From contig NZ_JACCCC010000001.1 of the NCBI RefSeq assembly GCF_013408795.1, positions 4,836,001 through 4,900,000 of the forward strand: a DNA stretch of 64,000 nucleotides, given 5' to 3'. The DNA is from Spinactinospora alkalitolerans. GTDB lineage: Bacteria > Actinomycetota > Actinomycetes > Streptosporangiales > Streptosporangiaceae. Both the position numbers and the translations under genes were made by a program. This document shows, in pieces, positions 8,041 through 16,452 of this stretch. How positions within the stretch are numbered: position 1 is the stretch's first letter; every line of letters begins with the position of its first letter. Under the pieces are notes generated by a model that saw nothing but the letters and a program-made list of their open reading frames with translations, did not search any database and had not been told where the DNA came from.

Positions 8041-8937
8041 ATGACCGTGGCCGTTGCGATCAAGCTGGTCGATCTGCGTCCCGAGATCGATCCGCTCTCG
8101 GGCACGGTGCGCGGCGGGCACCGGTGGGACCGGCACACGCTGGGGGTCTCCGCCGCTGATTGGGCCGCCGTGGAGACGGCGCTGCGCATCGGGTCGGCGT
8201 GGGGCCAGGAGGTGGTGGTGGTCAGTGTGGGGCCGCCGGAGGCCGAGGGGGTTCTGCGGGAGGCGTTGACGCTGGGGGCCGTGCGCGCGGTCCGGGTGGA
8301 GCTGCCCACGGCGGGTCCGCACGGTTCGGCGTCGAGTTCGACGGTCGCCGCGGCGCTGGCTTCGGTGGTGGGGTCTGAGGGGCCTGCGCCGGCCGGGCTG
8401 GTGGTGTGCGGCGCGGCGAGTCCGGATCGGGGCAGCGGTTCGGTTCCGGCGTTCCTGGCCGAGGAGTTGGGGGCGGCGCAGGCGCTGGGGCTGGTGTCGT
8501 TGGAGACCGCGGAGTCGCGGGGCCGCGGGGAGTTGCGCGGGGTGCGCCGGCTGGACGGGGGTGGGCGGGAGCGGTTGCGGGTCGCGGTGCCCGCGGTGGT
8601 CTCGGTGGAGGCGGGGGTCGCCGTGGTGCGGCGGGCTTCGCTGGAGGGTCTGCTGGGGGCGCGTTCGTCGGTGGTGGAGACCGCGTTGGCGCCGGCTCCG
8701 CGCGATGGTTTCTCCGGGTTCCCGCACCGGCCGGGCCCGTTCCGTCCGCGGCCTCGTGCGCTGCCGCGTCCGGATCCGTCGGAGGACGCGCGGCGGCGCG
8801 CGCTGGCGCTGGCCGGTGCGCCGGGCGGGCGGACCGCGCCGCGGGTCGTGACCGCCGATCCGGAGCGGGCCGCCGATGAGCTGCTGGATTATCTGCGGGA
8901 GATCGGTCTTCTGCCGCGCGGGGCCGGGGCGGGGTGA
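8041..8937 (+). CDS. etfB: Electron transfer flavoprotein beta subunit (FixA-like)
   Basis: 298 aa. The N-terminus VAVAIKLVDLRPEIDP and the middle (EVVVVSVGPPEA, GAVRAVRVE, VAAALASVV) follow the ETF beta fold. The C-terminus after about 210 is longer and more proline/arginine-rich than usual before the final helix (ELLDYLREIGLL). It pairs with etfA to bind FAD, and in FixA also a second, bifurcating FAD; I cannot confirm the second site by eye. The ATG at 8041 has GGGAGG seven bases upstream. It is the last gene of the operon. Confidence 0.83.
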   Translation: MTVAVAIKLVDLRPEIDPLSGTVRGGHRWDRHTLGVSAADWAAVETALRIGSAWGQEVVVVSVGPPEAEGVLREALTLGAVRAVRVELPTAGPHGSASSSTVAAALASVVGSEGPAPAGLVVCGAASPDRGSGSVPAFLAEELGAAQALGLVSLETAESRGRGELRGVRRLDGGGRERLRVAVPAVVSVEAGVAVVRRASLEGLLGARSSVVETALAPAPRDGFSGFPHRPGPFRPRPRALPRPDPSEDARRRALALAGAPGGRTAPRVVTADPERAADELLDYLREIGLLPRGAGAG

Positions 8938-10211
8938 TCGGGCGCGGGGCGTTTTCACCGCTGTTCTCGGCTTTGGGTTCTACCGAGGTTTTCATTGGTT
9001 GGGTGGGGTCGGGTGCTCCGGCGGCCACGGTCTGCTGTGCGGCCTTGCTGCCGGCCGGGCGGCGGGTGGCCTGAAGCCAAAAGCAGCGGCAAGGGCGGCG
9101 AGGGTCTGCGCGGGCAGGCCCGGCCGCGGGCCTGGCGCGACTTTTGCGCGTCTCAGTAGCGGCTGACCTGGTGTTGCCGTTGTCGTTGGCACGATTTCAG
9201 CGGCAAAGCGGTTCAAATCCGGTTCTGTGGTCAGGGGGACGGCAGGCACACGAGTGGTGAGTCGATGCGCTCTCGTGCGCCGGTGATCCGATACAGAGTG
9301 GGTGCCCCAGCGCCTTCCCCCGGGCGGATGCGCGGTTTCCGCCTGATCGCCGTCGCGGCCTCCGTTGTGAGGGAAGCGGAAGCCGCGGCATCGCGGAGTC
9401 CGACCCGCTCCGCCGGTGAGGCGCGCCGACCGGTTCTCCGCCTCGCTGTGGAAGGCCGGCCGGGGGCGGTTCCCGCCGATTCGGCGGGGTCGCCTCGGTT
9501 CCGCCACCGGTCCGCGTGCCGTGCCGACGGTCCGGATCACGCGCCCAGCGATGCGACGCCGTCCCAGAACGTCCGGCGGCGCGGTTCCCCCTGTTCCGTG
9601 CCGATGCGTCGGTGATCACGGACGCCCCCGAACAGATGCAGGTTGATCATGCTCGGTCCCGTACCACGGCACTTTTATGAGCCCGGCGCGTGTGTCCCCG
9701 ATGCGAGCGAGGGTTCCGTCTGCGCCTTCACGCTGGGAACCGCCGGCGTCATCAGCGCCGATCCGCAGCCCGACGGCGCCTTCGTCTCCCCGGTCCGGCC
9801 GACGGCGGCGGGGAGCGGGCGCACTGGCCGTCATGTTTCACCGTCCCGGCCAAGACCTGGGCTGATCCGTCGGCGTCGGGTCCTCTGTCCGGCGCGTGTC
9901 CGGCCGCCGGGGAGGAGGGCGCGCCCACGCCGGCCGCGGCGGTCCGCGCACCGAGGTCCCGGTGTCCGCTTCCGGTGGTGGCGGCGCGGCTCGCCGCGGC
10001 GGGGTCGCGGGGTGTGGCGGTGGCTGATTCCCCGTGCTGGGCGGTGCTCGGCGGCGGTGCCGTGCACGCGCCGGAAAACAGGCGTGCGTTTGTCGTTACG
10101 CAGGAGTCCCGGGCGGGGGAAGATGAGTTCCACGGACGCCAGCGGCCGGTGGGGCGGGACCGGTTCCGGTGTGGCCCGCTGTGGACGGGTGAGGGCCTTC
10201 GGGGAGGACAG
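8938..10211. other. 1.27-kb stretch without a convincing gene
   Basis: Several open frames cross this region on both strands, but none has family-like sequence, a good ribosome site and coherent composition together. GTTCAAATCC at 9211-9220 looks like a tRNA T-loop, but no matching stem or cloverleaf is present. The last 100 bases must hold the promoter and leader of the GAF-ANTAR gene. The region may contain decayed genes; I see nothing I can name. Confidence 0.4.
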
Positions 10212-10922
10212 ATGGAACCGGATACGCAGATGGCGCGCTTGTTCGCCGAGATGGCGCGCGAGCTCGCCGCGCAGGAGGCTTTGGACAAGACCCTGGAGCA
10301 GACGGTGCGGCTGGCGGCCGCGACCGTTCCGGGATGCGAGTACGCGGGGGTGTCGATCCTGGGGCCGGGCAAGCGGCTCGACACCCCGGCCTGCACTGCT
10401 TCCGTGGTCATCGACTGCGACCGGATCCAGTACGAGCTCGGTGAGGGGCCGTGCGTGCAGGCGGCGCGGGAGGAGGTGATCGTTGTGCAGGTCGACGATC
10501 TCGTTTCGGATCCGCGGTGGCCGCGGTTTGCCGCGCGCGCCGGTGATCTGGGCATCGGCAGTGTCCTGTCGTGCCAGTTGTCGACTTCGCGCGGCACTTT
10601 GGGTTCGCTCAACCTGTACGCCGCCGGTACGAAGGCCTTCGATGCGGCTTCGCGCGAGGTCGCGGTCATCTACGCCGCGCACGCCGGCATCGCGCTGGCC
10701 TCGATCCGGTTGGAGAGCGCGCTGCGTTCGGCCATCTCCAGCCGCCAGACCATCGGGGAGGCCATGGGGGTGCTGATGGAGCGGCACCGCATCAGTGCCC
10801 GGCAGAGTTTTGAGATGCTGTCGCAGGCGTCGCAGAACCTCAACATCAAGCTCCGCGACATCGCGGGCCGGGTCGCCCACACCGGTGTCGATCCGGGCCG
10901 TCTGACCCGGGACGACCTGTGA
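10212..10922 (+). CDS. GAF and ANTAR domain regulator
   Basis: 236 aa, predicted cytoplasmic. A GAF sensor domain spans about residues 20-160 (ELGEGPCVQAAR, then VLSCQLS and GSLNLYA). A C-terminal three-helix ANTAR domain spans about 170-230 (IGEAMGVLMERHRISARQSFEML). ANTAR domains bind paired hairpins in nascent mRNA and prevent termination; the GAF domain senses a ligand or redox state. The ATG at 10212 follows GGGGAGGA at three bases. The gene stands alone and is followed by a strong hairpin, so its targets are elsewhere. Confidence 0.88.
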   Translation: MEPDTQMARLFAEMARELAAQEALDKTLEQTVRLAAATVPGCEYAGVSILGPGKRLDTPACTASVVIDCDRIQYELGEGPCVQAAREEVIVVQVDDLVSDPRWPRFAARAGDLGIGSVLSCQLSTSRGTLGSLNLYAAGTKAFDAASREVAVIYAAHAGIALASIRLESALRSAISSRQTIGEAMGVLMERHRISARQSFEMLSQASQNLNIKLRDIAGRVAHTGVDPGRLTRDDL

Positions 10923-10948
10923 GGCGCCGCGCCGGGTCCGAAGGGCAC

Positions 10949-10979
10949 GTGGGGGGCCGGCCGCGGTCCGGTCCCCCAC
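10949..10979 (+). terminator. Hairpin after GAF-ANTAR gene
   Basis: GTGGGGGGCCGG (10949-10960) pairs with CCGGTCCCCCAC (10968-10979) around a 7-base loop, 26 bases after the stop. No T-run follows, as is usual in high-GC actinomycetes. Confidence 0.6.
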
Positions 10980-11267
10980 GCTGTCCCACCGGTCTCTTGG
11001 AGTCGAATCCGGGGGGCTGTCCCCACGGTACTGTCCGGTTTCCGCCCGGCGCGGCGGCGATGACCTGATCGACACCCATCTGTGATCAGTGTTACAGGCG
11101 GCCGCCGGGCGATGGTGCGGTCACGTTGCGTCGTCGGCGCGGGGACGGCATCATGGGGTTACCGGAGAGTAGTTCTCCGTGGGTGTCCTCCCCCGGCGCC
11201 CCGCCGCGGCCGTGCGAGCGTTCTCCCCCTTCGAGCCCACGCACGGCCGCGGGCCGCTCCGCGGGTT
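10980..11267. other. Gap between convergent ANTAR and GNAT genes
   Basis: Apart from the hairpin at 10949-10979 I see no gene or clear signal between the end of the ANTAR gene and the end of the leftward GNAT gene. Confidence 0.4.
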
Positions 11268-11768
11268 TCACGGCGCGGTGCGGTACCTGAGTTCGGTGAA
11301 GGTGACGCCGAAGCGGGTCTTGGAGCGGCGGGTTCCGTCGGGGACCCAGCCGTGGCGTTCGTAGAAGGCCCGGGGGCGGTGGTTGTCGACGGCGGTCCAC
11401 AGGGTGGCCTCGGCGTAGCCGCCGGAGCGGAAGTGCGCGAGGGCCTGCGCCATCAGAAGCCGGGCCGCGCCGCCGCCCCAGGCGTCGGGGTGGACGTAGA
11501 GCATGTGCAGTTCGGCGACGCCGCGGTCGGCGTCGCCGTCCTGGGATTCGCGGGTGACGGCGAAGCCGACGACGCGGCCGCCGTGTTCGGCGGCGAACAC
11601 CGTCACCTCCGGTGCGCGAAGCGCCGCCGCGTAGACCTCCGGGCGCAGGGGCTCCGCGGCCAGCTCGCCGCCCGGCAGGAAGTGCGCCCAGCCGACCGCG
11701 GCGGCCGCGTGGAAGATCTCGCTCATCGCCCGGGCGTCGTCGCTACGGGCCGGGCGCACGGTCGTCAT
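11268..11768 (-). CDS. GNAT-family N-acetyltransferase
   Basis: 166 aa. The order is that of a single GNAT domain: VRPARSDDARAMSEIF at the start, VVGFAVTRES (beta 4), LHMLYVHPDAWGGGAARLLM (the acetyl-CoA pyrophosphate loop) and LWTAVDNHRPRAFYERHGW (motif B). It should transfer an acetyl group from acetyl-CoA to an amine; the substrate cannot be told. It is separated from the aldo/keto reductase gene by a strong hairpin. Confidence 0.85.
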   Translation of the reverse strand: MTTVRPARSDDARAMSEIFHAAAAVGWAHFLPGGELAAEPLRPEVYAAALRAPEVTVFAAEHGGRVVGFAVTRESQDGDADRGVAELHMLYVHPDAWGGGAARLLMAQALAHFRSGGYAEATLWTAVDNHRPRAFYERHGWVPDGTRRSKTRFGVTFTELRYRTAP

Positions 11769-11814
11769 CGCCCCATCCTCGCACGTCCCTTCCGCCGGGA
11801 GACCGGGCCGGGGT

Positions 11815-11840
11815 GCGCGCCCCGCGCGGGCGGGGCGCGC
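11815..11840 (-). terminator. Hairpin downstream of aldo/keto reductase gene
   Basis: GCGCGCCCCGC (11815-11825) pairs with GCGGGGCGCGC (11830-11840) over a 4-base loop, just past the end of the leftward aldo/keto reductase gene. Confidence 0.55.
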
Positions 11841-11846
11841 CCGGGC

Positions 11847-12932
11847 TCAGCTCCGGCTGGACCTGCTCCAGATGTTGATCCCGATGTCCTGGGCGTGCGC
11901 GTCGATCTCGGCGAGCTCCTTGTCGGTGAGCTCGGGCGCGTGCACGGCGGCGATGCTGTCCTCGAGCTGGGCCACGCTGCTCGCGCCGATCAGCACCGAG
12001 GTCACGCGGCGGTCGCGCAGCGCCCACGCGAGCGCGAGCTGGGCCAGCGACTGGCCGCGCCGCTGCGCGATCTCGTTGAGGGCGCGGATGCGGCCGAGGC
12101 TGTCCTCGGTCAGCCAGTCCGGGGACAGCGACTTGCCCGCGCCGGCCCGCGACCCTTCGGGGATGCCGCTGAGGTACTTGTCGGTGAGCATGCCCTGGGC
12201 CAGGGGCGAGAAGGCGATGCAGCCGGCGCCTTCGCGCTCCAGCGCGTCGAGGAGCCCCTCCTCCTCGATCCAGCGGTTGACCATGGAGTAGGACGGCTGG
12301 TGGATGAGCAGCGGGGTGCCCATGTCGCGCAGGATCGCCACGGCCTGGGCGGTGCGCTCGGACGAGTAGGAGGAGATGCCGGCGTAGAGGGCCCTGCCCG
12401 ACTTCACGGCCTGGTCCAGCGCCGCCATCGTCTCCTCCAGCGGCGTGTCGGGGTCGAAGCGGTGGCTGTAGAAGATGTCGACGTGGTCCAGTCCCATGCG
12501 CGCCAGTGACTGGTCCAGGCTGGCCAGCAGGTATTTGCGGGAGCCGCCCTGACCGTAGGGGCCGGGCCACATGTCGTAGCCGGCCTTGGTGGAGATCACG
12601 AGTTCGTCGCGGTAGGGGCGGAGGTCCTCGCGCAGGATCCGGCCGAAGTTCAGTTCGGCCGAGCCGGGCGGCGGGCCGTAGTTGTTGGCCAGGTCGAAGT
12701 GGGTGATGCCGAGGTCGAACGCCCGGCGCAGGATGGCGCGCTGGGTGTCCAGCGCGCGGTCGTCACCGAAGTTGTGCCACAGCCCCAGCGACACCTCCGG
12801 CAGGTCCAGGCCGCTGCGGCCGGTCCTGCGGTAGGGCATCCGGTCGTCGTAGCGGGCCGGGTCGGCCTGGTAGACGCCTGCGCTGGGCACATCGAGACGC
12901 GGAATGTCGGCTTTTCGCACCATGGGCGCCAT
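11847..12932 (-). CDS. Aldo/keto reductase, YghZ/L-glyceraldehyde-3-phosphate reductase type
   Basis: 361 aa, NADPH-dependent (beta/alpha)8 barrel. It follows E. coli YghZ almost throughout: YRRTGRSGLDLPEVSLGLWH, then FDLANNYGPPPGSAE with the catalytic Tyr, TKAGYDMWPGPYG with the Lys, and FYSHRFD with the active-site His. The cofactor loop VTSVLIGASSVAQLEDS is near the C-terminus. YghZ reduces L-glyceraldehyde 3-phosphate and methylglyoxal, giving a detoxification role. Two starts are possible, ATG 12932 or 12923, preceded by a weak GGGA; homologues begin near VYQADPARY about 18 residues later. Single-gene unit. Confidence 0.88.
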   Translation of the reverse strand: MAPMVRKADIPRLDVPSAGVYQADPARYDDRMPYRRTGRSGLDLPEVSLGLWHNFGDDRALDTQRAILRRAFDLGITHFDLANNYGPPPGSAELNFGRILREDLRPYRDELVISTKAGYDMWPGPYGQGGSRKYLLASLDQSLARMGLDHVDIFYSHRFDPDTPLEETMAALDQAVKSGRALYAGISSYSSERTAQAVAILRDMGTPLLIHQPSYSMVNRWIEEEGLLDALEREGAGCIAFSPLAQGMLTDKYLSGIPEGSRAGAGKSLSPDWLTEDSLGRIRALNEIAQRRGQSLAQLALAWALRDRRVTSVLIGASSVAQLEDSIAAVHAPELTDKELAEIDAHAQDIGINIWSRSSRS

Positions 12933-12951
12933 TTTCCCACGTCGGCACCGC

Positions 12952-12983
12952 GCGCCCGTCCCGCACGGCGGCGGGGCGGGCGC
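12952..12983 (-). terminator. Hairpin downstream of phoX
   Basis: GCGCCCGTCCCGC (12952-12964) pairs with GCGGGGCGGGCGC (12971-12983), one wobble, 17 bases past the phoX stop on the minus strand. Confidence 0.5.
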
Positions 12984-12999
12984 GGCGGGCCGGGCGCGG

Positions 13000-15045
13000 T
13001 CAGAAGCCGATGTCCTTGCCCTTGGTGTGCCAGATGGAGACCACCGACGGGCGCGGGAAGTCGCCGTCGGGCCAGGTGCTGACGGGGTCGGCCACGGTGC
13101 CGCCGTCGCCGGGGTGCTGGGGGGCGATGAACACCGTCTTCTGGTCCTGGGTGATGTAGGGGCCGCAGCATTCGGCTCCGGCCGGGACCGTGGCGAACGT
13201 CCGCAGTTCACCGCGGTGCCTGCCCTCCACCGGCACGGCGTGCAGCGCGTCGTGGTTGCCGAACGTGCCGGGGTGGCCGTCGGTGGAGATCCACAGGTTG
13301 CCGCGGGCGTCGAAGGTGACGTTGTCGGGCGAGGAGATCGGGGAGACCTTGGACTTGTCGTAGCCGGCGAAGTAGGTGCTCTCGTCCTCGGGGTCGCCGC
13401 AGACGATCGGCACGATCCAGCCGAACGCCGTGGCGCCGGCGTCGTCGCCCTTCTCGGTGATCTCCAGGACGTGGCCGAACTTGTTGTTCGCCCGCGGGTT
13501 GACCTCGTCGGCCTGCTCGGGGGTGCGGGCGGTGTTGTTGGTCAGCGCGCAGTAGACCTTGCCGGTGACCGGGCTCGGCTCGAAGTCCTCGGGCCGGTCC
13601 ATCTTGGTGGCGCCGACCGCGTCGGCGGCCTGGCGGGTGTGCACGAGCACCTCGGCGACGCTGAAGCCCTCGACGTAGCTGCGCTCGTTGTCGCACAGCC
13701 GGACCCACTCGCCGGAGCCGTCGAACCTGCCGTCGGAGGGCAGCGCGCCGGAGCCGTCGATCTCCTCGTCCGGGCTGTTGCCGGTGAACCTGGCGACGTA
13801 GAGGGTGCCGGAATCCAGCAGCGTGTCGTTGTGGCGGCGCGAGCCCTCGCGGTACCTCTTCGCGGTGACGAACTTGTAGATGTAGTCGAAGCGCTCGTCG
13901 TCGCCCATGTAGACGGCGACCCTGCCGTCCTCGGTGATGCGGGTGGTGGCGCCCTCGTGCTTGATGCGGCCGAGCATGGTGCGCTTGCGGGGCTTGTAGG
14001 TGGGGTCGAGGGGGTCGATCTCCACCACGTAGCCGAAGCGGTTGGCCTCGTTGGGGTGCTTGGACAGGTCGAAGCGCTCCTGCACCCGGTCGAAGCGCCG
14101 GTTGCCCTCCCGGGTGTCGCCGCTGGTGGCGATGCCGTAGCGCCGCAGCGCCGGCTTGGCCTCGGCGGGGGCGTCCTCGCCGCCCACGAAGTACTGGTTG
14201 AAGTTCTCCTCGCAGGTGAGGACGGTCCCCCACGGCGTCGTCCCGCCGGCGCAGTTGTTGAGCATGCCCAGCACCTCGGTCCCGGCGGGGTCGTCCTGGG
14301 TGCGCAGCAGCCGGTGGCCGGCCGCGGGGCCGGTGATCCTCATCGGCGTGGTGGCGGTGATGCGGCGGTTGTAGGGGCGCTCGCCCTTGGTGACCAGCTT
14401 CCAGGCGCCGGTGGCGCGTACGCGTTCGATCTCGACGATGGAGCCGCCGTGCGCGGCCAGGCCGACCTTGATCTGCTCCAGGTCTGCGGCGCTGCCGTCG
14501 GTGTAGCCGTCGAACATCAGCTCTTCGTTGGTGTACTCGTGGTTCACCCACAGCAGGCCGCGGCGGTCGTCGAGCTCGAAGAAGGCCACGTAGTCGCAGT
14601 TGTAGCCGAACTGCTTCTCCTGGGCCTCCCCGGTCTGGCCGGCGAAGTCGAACTCGGGGGCGTCGGCGGCGACCGGGTCGCCCCAGCGGATCACGACGCG
14701 GTGGTCGTAGTGCTTGGGGACGGTGACGGCGTCGACGGTGTTGGGCTCGACGGCCTTGAAGCCGAGGCGGGGGTTGGGGCCTCTTCCGCCGGGCGCGGCC
14801 AGCGCGGGGGTGAAGGCCCCGTTGAGGCCGACGGCGGTCGCGCCCGCGCCGACGGCGCCGGCGCGCAGCACGTTGCGGCGGGAGAGCACGCCGGCGTAGA
14901 TGTCGCCGAAGTATTCGTTCGCGCTGGTGTTGGGCGCCTCGTGGAAGCAGGCGTCGCCGCAGCGGAAGCGGCAGGTGGCGCGGGATCTCCCTCCATTGTG
15001 GCCGATGAGGGGCAACAGTCGGCGGCGGGGCGCGGAATCAGACAC
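13000..15045 (-). CDS. phoX: PhoX-family (DUF839) alkaline phosphatase, Tat-exported
   Basis: 681 aa, the usual length of actinobacterial PhoX. Residues about 56-85 form a twin-arginine signal (SRRNVLRAGAVGAGATAVG, then an Ala-rich cleavage region), so the enzyme should be folded and exported. The rest is the DUF839 beta-propeller (VNHEYTNEELMFDGY, then LNNCAGGTTPWGTVLTCEEN, and ISSPDNVTFDARGNLWISTDG). PhoX enzymes hydrolyse phosphate esters using Ca and Fe. The upstream region carries a PHO-box-like direct repeat, fitting induction by PhoP under phosphate starvation. Transcribed alone, with a hairpin after it. Confidence 0.92.
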   Translation of the reverse strand: MSDSAPRRRLLPLIGHNGGRSRATCRFRCGDACFHEAPNTSANEYFGDIYAGVLSRRNVLRAGAVGAGATAVGLNGAFTPALAAPGGRGPNPRLGFKAVEPNTVDAVTVPKHYDHRVVIRWGDPVAADAPEFDFAGQTGEAQEKQFGYNCDYVAFFELDDRRGLLWVNHEYTNEELMFDGYTDGSAADLEQIKVGLAAHGGSIVEIERVRATGAWKLVTKGERPYNRRITATTPMRITGPAAGHRLLRTQDDPAGTEVLGMLNNCAGGTTPWGTVLTCEENFNQYFVGGEDAPAEAKPALRRYGIATSGDTREGNRRFDRVQERFDLSKHPNEANRFGYVVEIDPLDPTYKPRKRTMLGRIKHEGATTRITEDGRVAVYMGDDERFDYIYKFVTAKRYREGSRRHNDTLLDSGTLYVARFTGNSPDEEIDGSGALPSDGRFDGSGEWVRLCDNERSYVEGFSVAEVLVHTRQAADAVGATKMDRPEDFEPSPVTGKVYCALTNNTARTPEQADEVNPRANNKFGHVLEITEKGDDAGATAFGWIVPIVCGDPEDESTYFAGYDKSKVSPISSPDNVTFDARGNLWISTDGHPGTFGNHDALHAVPVEGRHRGELRTFATVPAGAECCGPYITQDQKTVFIAPQHPGDGGTVADPVSTWPDGDFPRPSVVSIWHTKGKDIGF

Positions 15046-15157
15046 TACTTCCTCCTGTCACAGGCGGGGGGACCGGCCCGGCGCGCGGAGTGTGGGAATC
15101 GCGGGGCGCCGCGCGGTAGGGCCGACCGTCGGGCGGACACAATCCGCCAAACGGCCG

Positions 15158-15478
15158 TCAGCCTGGCAAAACAGACACTCGGGGCGGTGAATCCGTGGTT
15201 AATGCGGCGACAACTTCTCGGCACGCGCTCACCTCCCACAACACCAGTAACTCATAGAACGGCTCCGGCGACCAGTAGTGACCCTCGGAGAGACGCCACT
15301 CCCCGGCGAACGGGCCGGTTGTCCACAGATTCCGGCCACCCGCCACCCCACCGAGGTCACCGGAAGTCAGTCCGCGTATCCTGACCGTGGACAGGAAGTC
15401 CGTAGCCGCGCAGTCCGACACCATCGCACACACTGCCCCACGCGTGACCACCCGCTTCCCTCGCGCCGTGACCTCCAT
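15158..15478 (-). CDS. Hypothetical protein (uncertain)
   Basis: A possible 106-aa protein from ATG 15478 (MEVTARGKRVV), or 88 aa from ATG 15424 (MVSDCAATDFL). The middle and end read like a real protein (GRNLWTTGPFAGEW, then HYWSPEPFYELLVLWE), with three Trp and mostly G/C third positions there. The last 15 residues lie in the phoX promoter, two rare TTA codons occur near the end, and no good ribosome site is seen. I do not recognise the family. If real, bldA-type control through TTA would be possible. Confidence 0.3.
   Translation of the reverse strand: MEVTARGKRVVTRGAVCAMVSDCAATDFLSTVRIRGLTSGDLGGVAGGRNLWTTGPFAGEWRLSEGHYWSPEPFYELLVLWEVSACREVVAALTTDSPPRVSVLPG
15186..15203 (-). promoter_or_regulatory. 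PHO box (PhoP direct repeat) upstream of phoX
   Basis: On the minus strand ATTAACC (15203-15197), four bases, then ATTCACC (15192-15186): two 7-mers at the 11-base period of the actinomycete PhoP consensus GTTCACC. It lies about 140 bases before the phoX start. A CAGGCT hexamer about 25 bases further on could be the -10. Confidence 0.6.
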
Positions 15479-15572
15479 GGCATCGGACGCCCGGCGGAGG
15501 GTCACCCCACGCACGTCATCCGCGGCTTGAACCCGACGTGACGCCGACGCACGTCGCTGGGGAGTGATCACC

Positions 15573-16124
15573 ATGCCCGACGTCCCTACCGCGCAGCCGC
15601 AGGCGCACGTTCAGGTGCCCTTGCCGCGCACATGCTCCGCCCGTCCCTCCACCGACCCTCCGGCGAATCCCATGGAAGAGCGCCCCATTCTCCCGTCCGA
15701 TGTCCACGGCGTAGCGGTCCGGCGCCGATTCCCTGGACTGGCCAACCAGATCAAGCACGCCCGGCGATTCGTGGAGCGCCAGCTCGGCTCGTCCCCCGAG
15801 ATTCCCACGGCGACACTGCTCACCAGCGAGCTCGCCACCAACGCCCTCACCCACAGCGCCTCAGGCGCGCCCGGCGGCAAGTTCGAGGTGGCGGTCTACC
15901 TGGCCGAGGGCTGGACCCGGGTGGAGGTGCGCGACCTCGGCAGCCCCGAGCTGCCGCGCGCCCAGCACCGGGACCCCTACGACACCAGCGAGCACGGCCG
16001 GGGACTGGACCTGGTCGAGGCTCTGGCCGCCAAGTGGGGCACCGAGCCCCGCGACGGCGGGCTGGGTCGCCTCGTCTGGTTCGAGCTGACCTGGGAGCCC
16101 GGCGACGCCCTGCCGGCCGCCTAG
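15573..16124 (+). CDS. Anti-sigma-factor-like ATP-binding protein (HATPase_c)
   Basis: 183 aa. After about 40 variable residues comes a single GHKL ATPase domain of the RsbW/SpoIIAB kind. The N box is LLTSELATNALTHS (about 90-103), then VEVRDLGSPELP, then HGRGLDLVEALAAKWG with the G box. Such proteins are abundant in actinomycetes and may bind or phosphorylate sigma-factor regulators. The ATG at 15573 follows GGGGAGTG at six bases. It has no regulator next to it, unlike the second copy at 28467. Confidence 0.8.
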   Translation: MPDVPTAQPQAHVQVPLPRTCSARPSTDPPANPMEERPILPSDVHGVAVRRRFPGLANQIKHARRFVERQLGSSPEIPTATLLTSELATNALTHSASGAPGGKFEVAVYLAEGWTRVEVRDLGSPELPRAQHRDPYDTSEHGRGLDLVEALAAKWGTEPRDGGLGRLVWFELTWEPGDALPAA

Positions 16125-16218
16125 CGCGCCTGCGGCACCGGTCCCGGCCTCGCGGGCCCGGACCGGCGGCCGCACCGCCCGCAGGACCGGGATCGCCGCG
16201 GACGGGCGCGGGCGGACA

Positions 16219-16257
16219 TGACGAAGGGTCCCCCACATGGGGAGACCCCACTCGTCA
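16219..16257 (+). terminator. Hairpin between HATPase gene and 49-aa gene
   Basis: TGACGA...GGGTC-CCCC pairs with GGGG-AGACCC...TCGTCA around ACAT. It sits between two convergent genes and could serve both strands. Confidence 0.5.
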
Positions 16258-16302
16258 GTACGCCCGGTCCTGCGGCATGGTCGATGGGCCATTGCCCATG
16301 CA

Positions 16303-16452
16303 CTATGTGGCCTCCTCGGGGTCTGTGTCGGGGGTCGCGGGCAGCCGGTACTTCTCGTACAGCTCGCGGGCGTAGTCCTTGGCCTCTTGCGACGGCTCCT
16401 CGCCGAGTTCCTCGCGAACGAGCTCGTCAAGGTCGGTGTTGATGCGATCCAT
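16303..16452 (-). CDS. Small acidic hypothetical protein, 49 aa
   Basis: Starts ATG 16452 and reads MDRINTDLDELVREELGEEP, then QEAKDYARELYEKYRLPATP and an acidic tail DTDPEEAT. It is mostly helical by composition, strongly charged, with no cysteine or membrane segment. Codon third positions are mostly G or C, as in its neighbours. GGAGGG lies 12 bases upstream. It lies just downstream of the RND gene in the same direction, about 150 bases away. I do not recognise the family. Confidence 0.6.
   Translation of the reverse strand: MDRINTDLDELVREELGEEPSQEAKDYARELYEKYRLPATPDTDPEEAT

Noticed and set aside
915-8937. Complete mycofactocin cluster
   Set aside because: The oxidoreductases resemble mycofactocin-associated families, but no precursor peptide, radical SAM or glycosyltransferase gene is present in the window.
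9211-9220. tRNA T-loop-like GTTCAAATCC
   Set aside because: The flanking bases do not form the 5-bp T stem, and no acceptor or anticodon arms can be placed around it.
8992-9540. 182-codon minus-strand frame
   Set aside because: Arg/Pro/Ala-rich sequence without secondary structure pattern, no ribosome site and no family resemblance.
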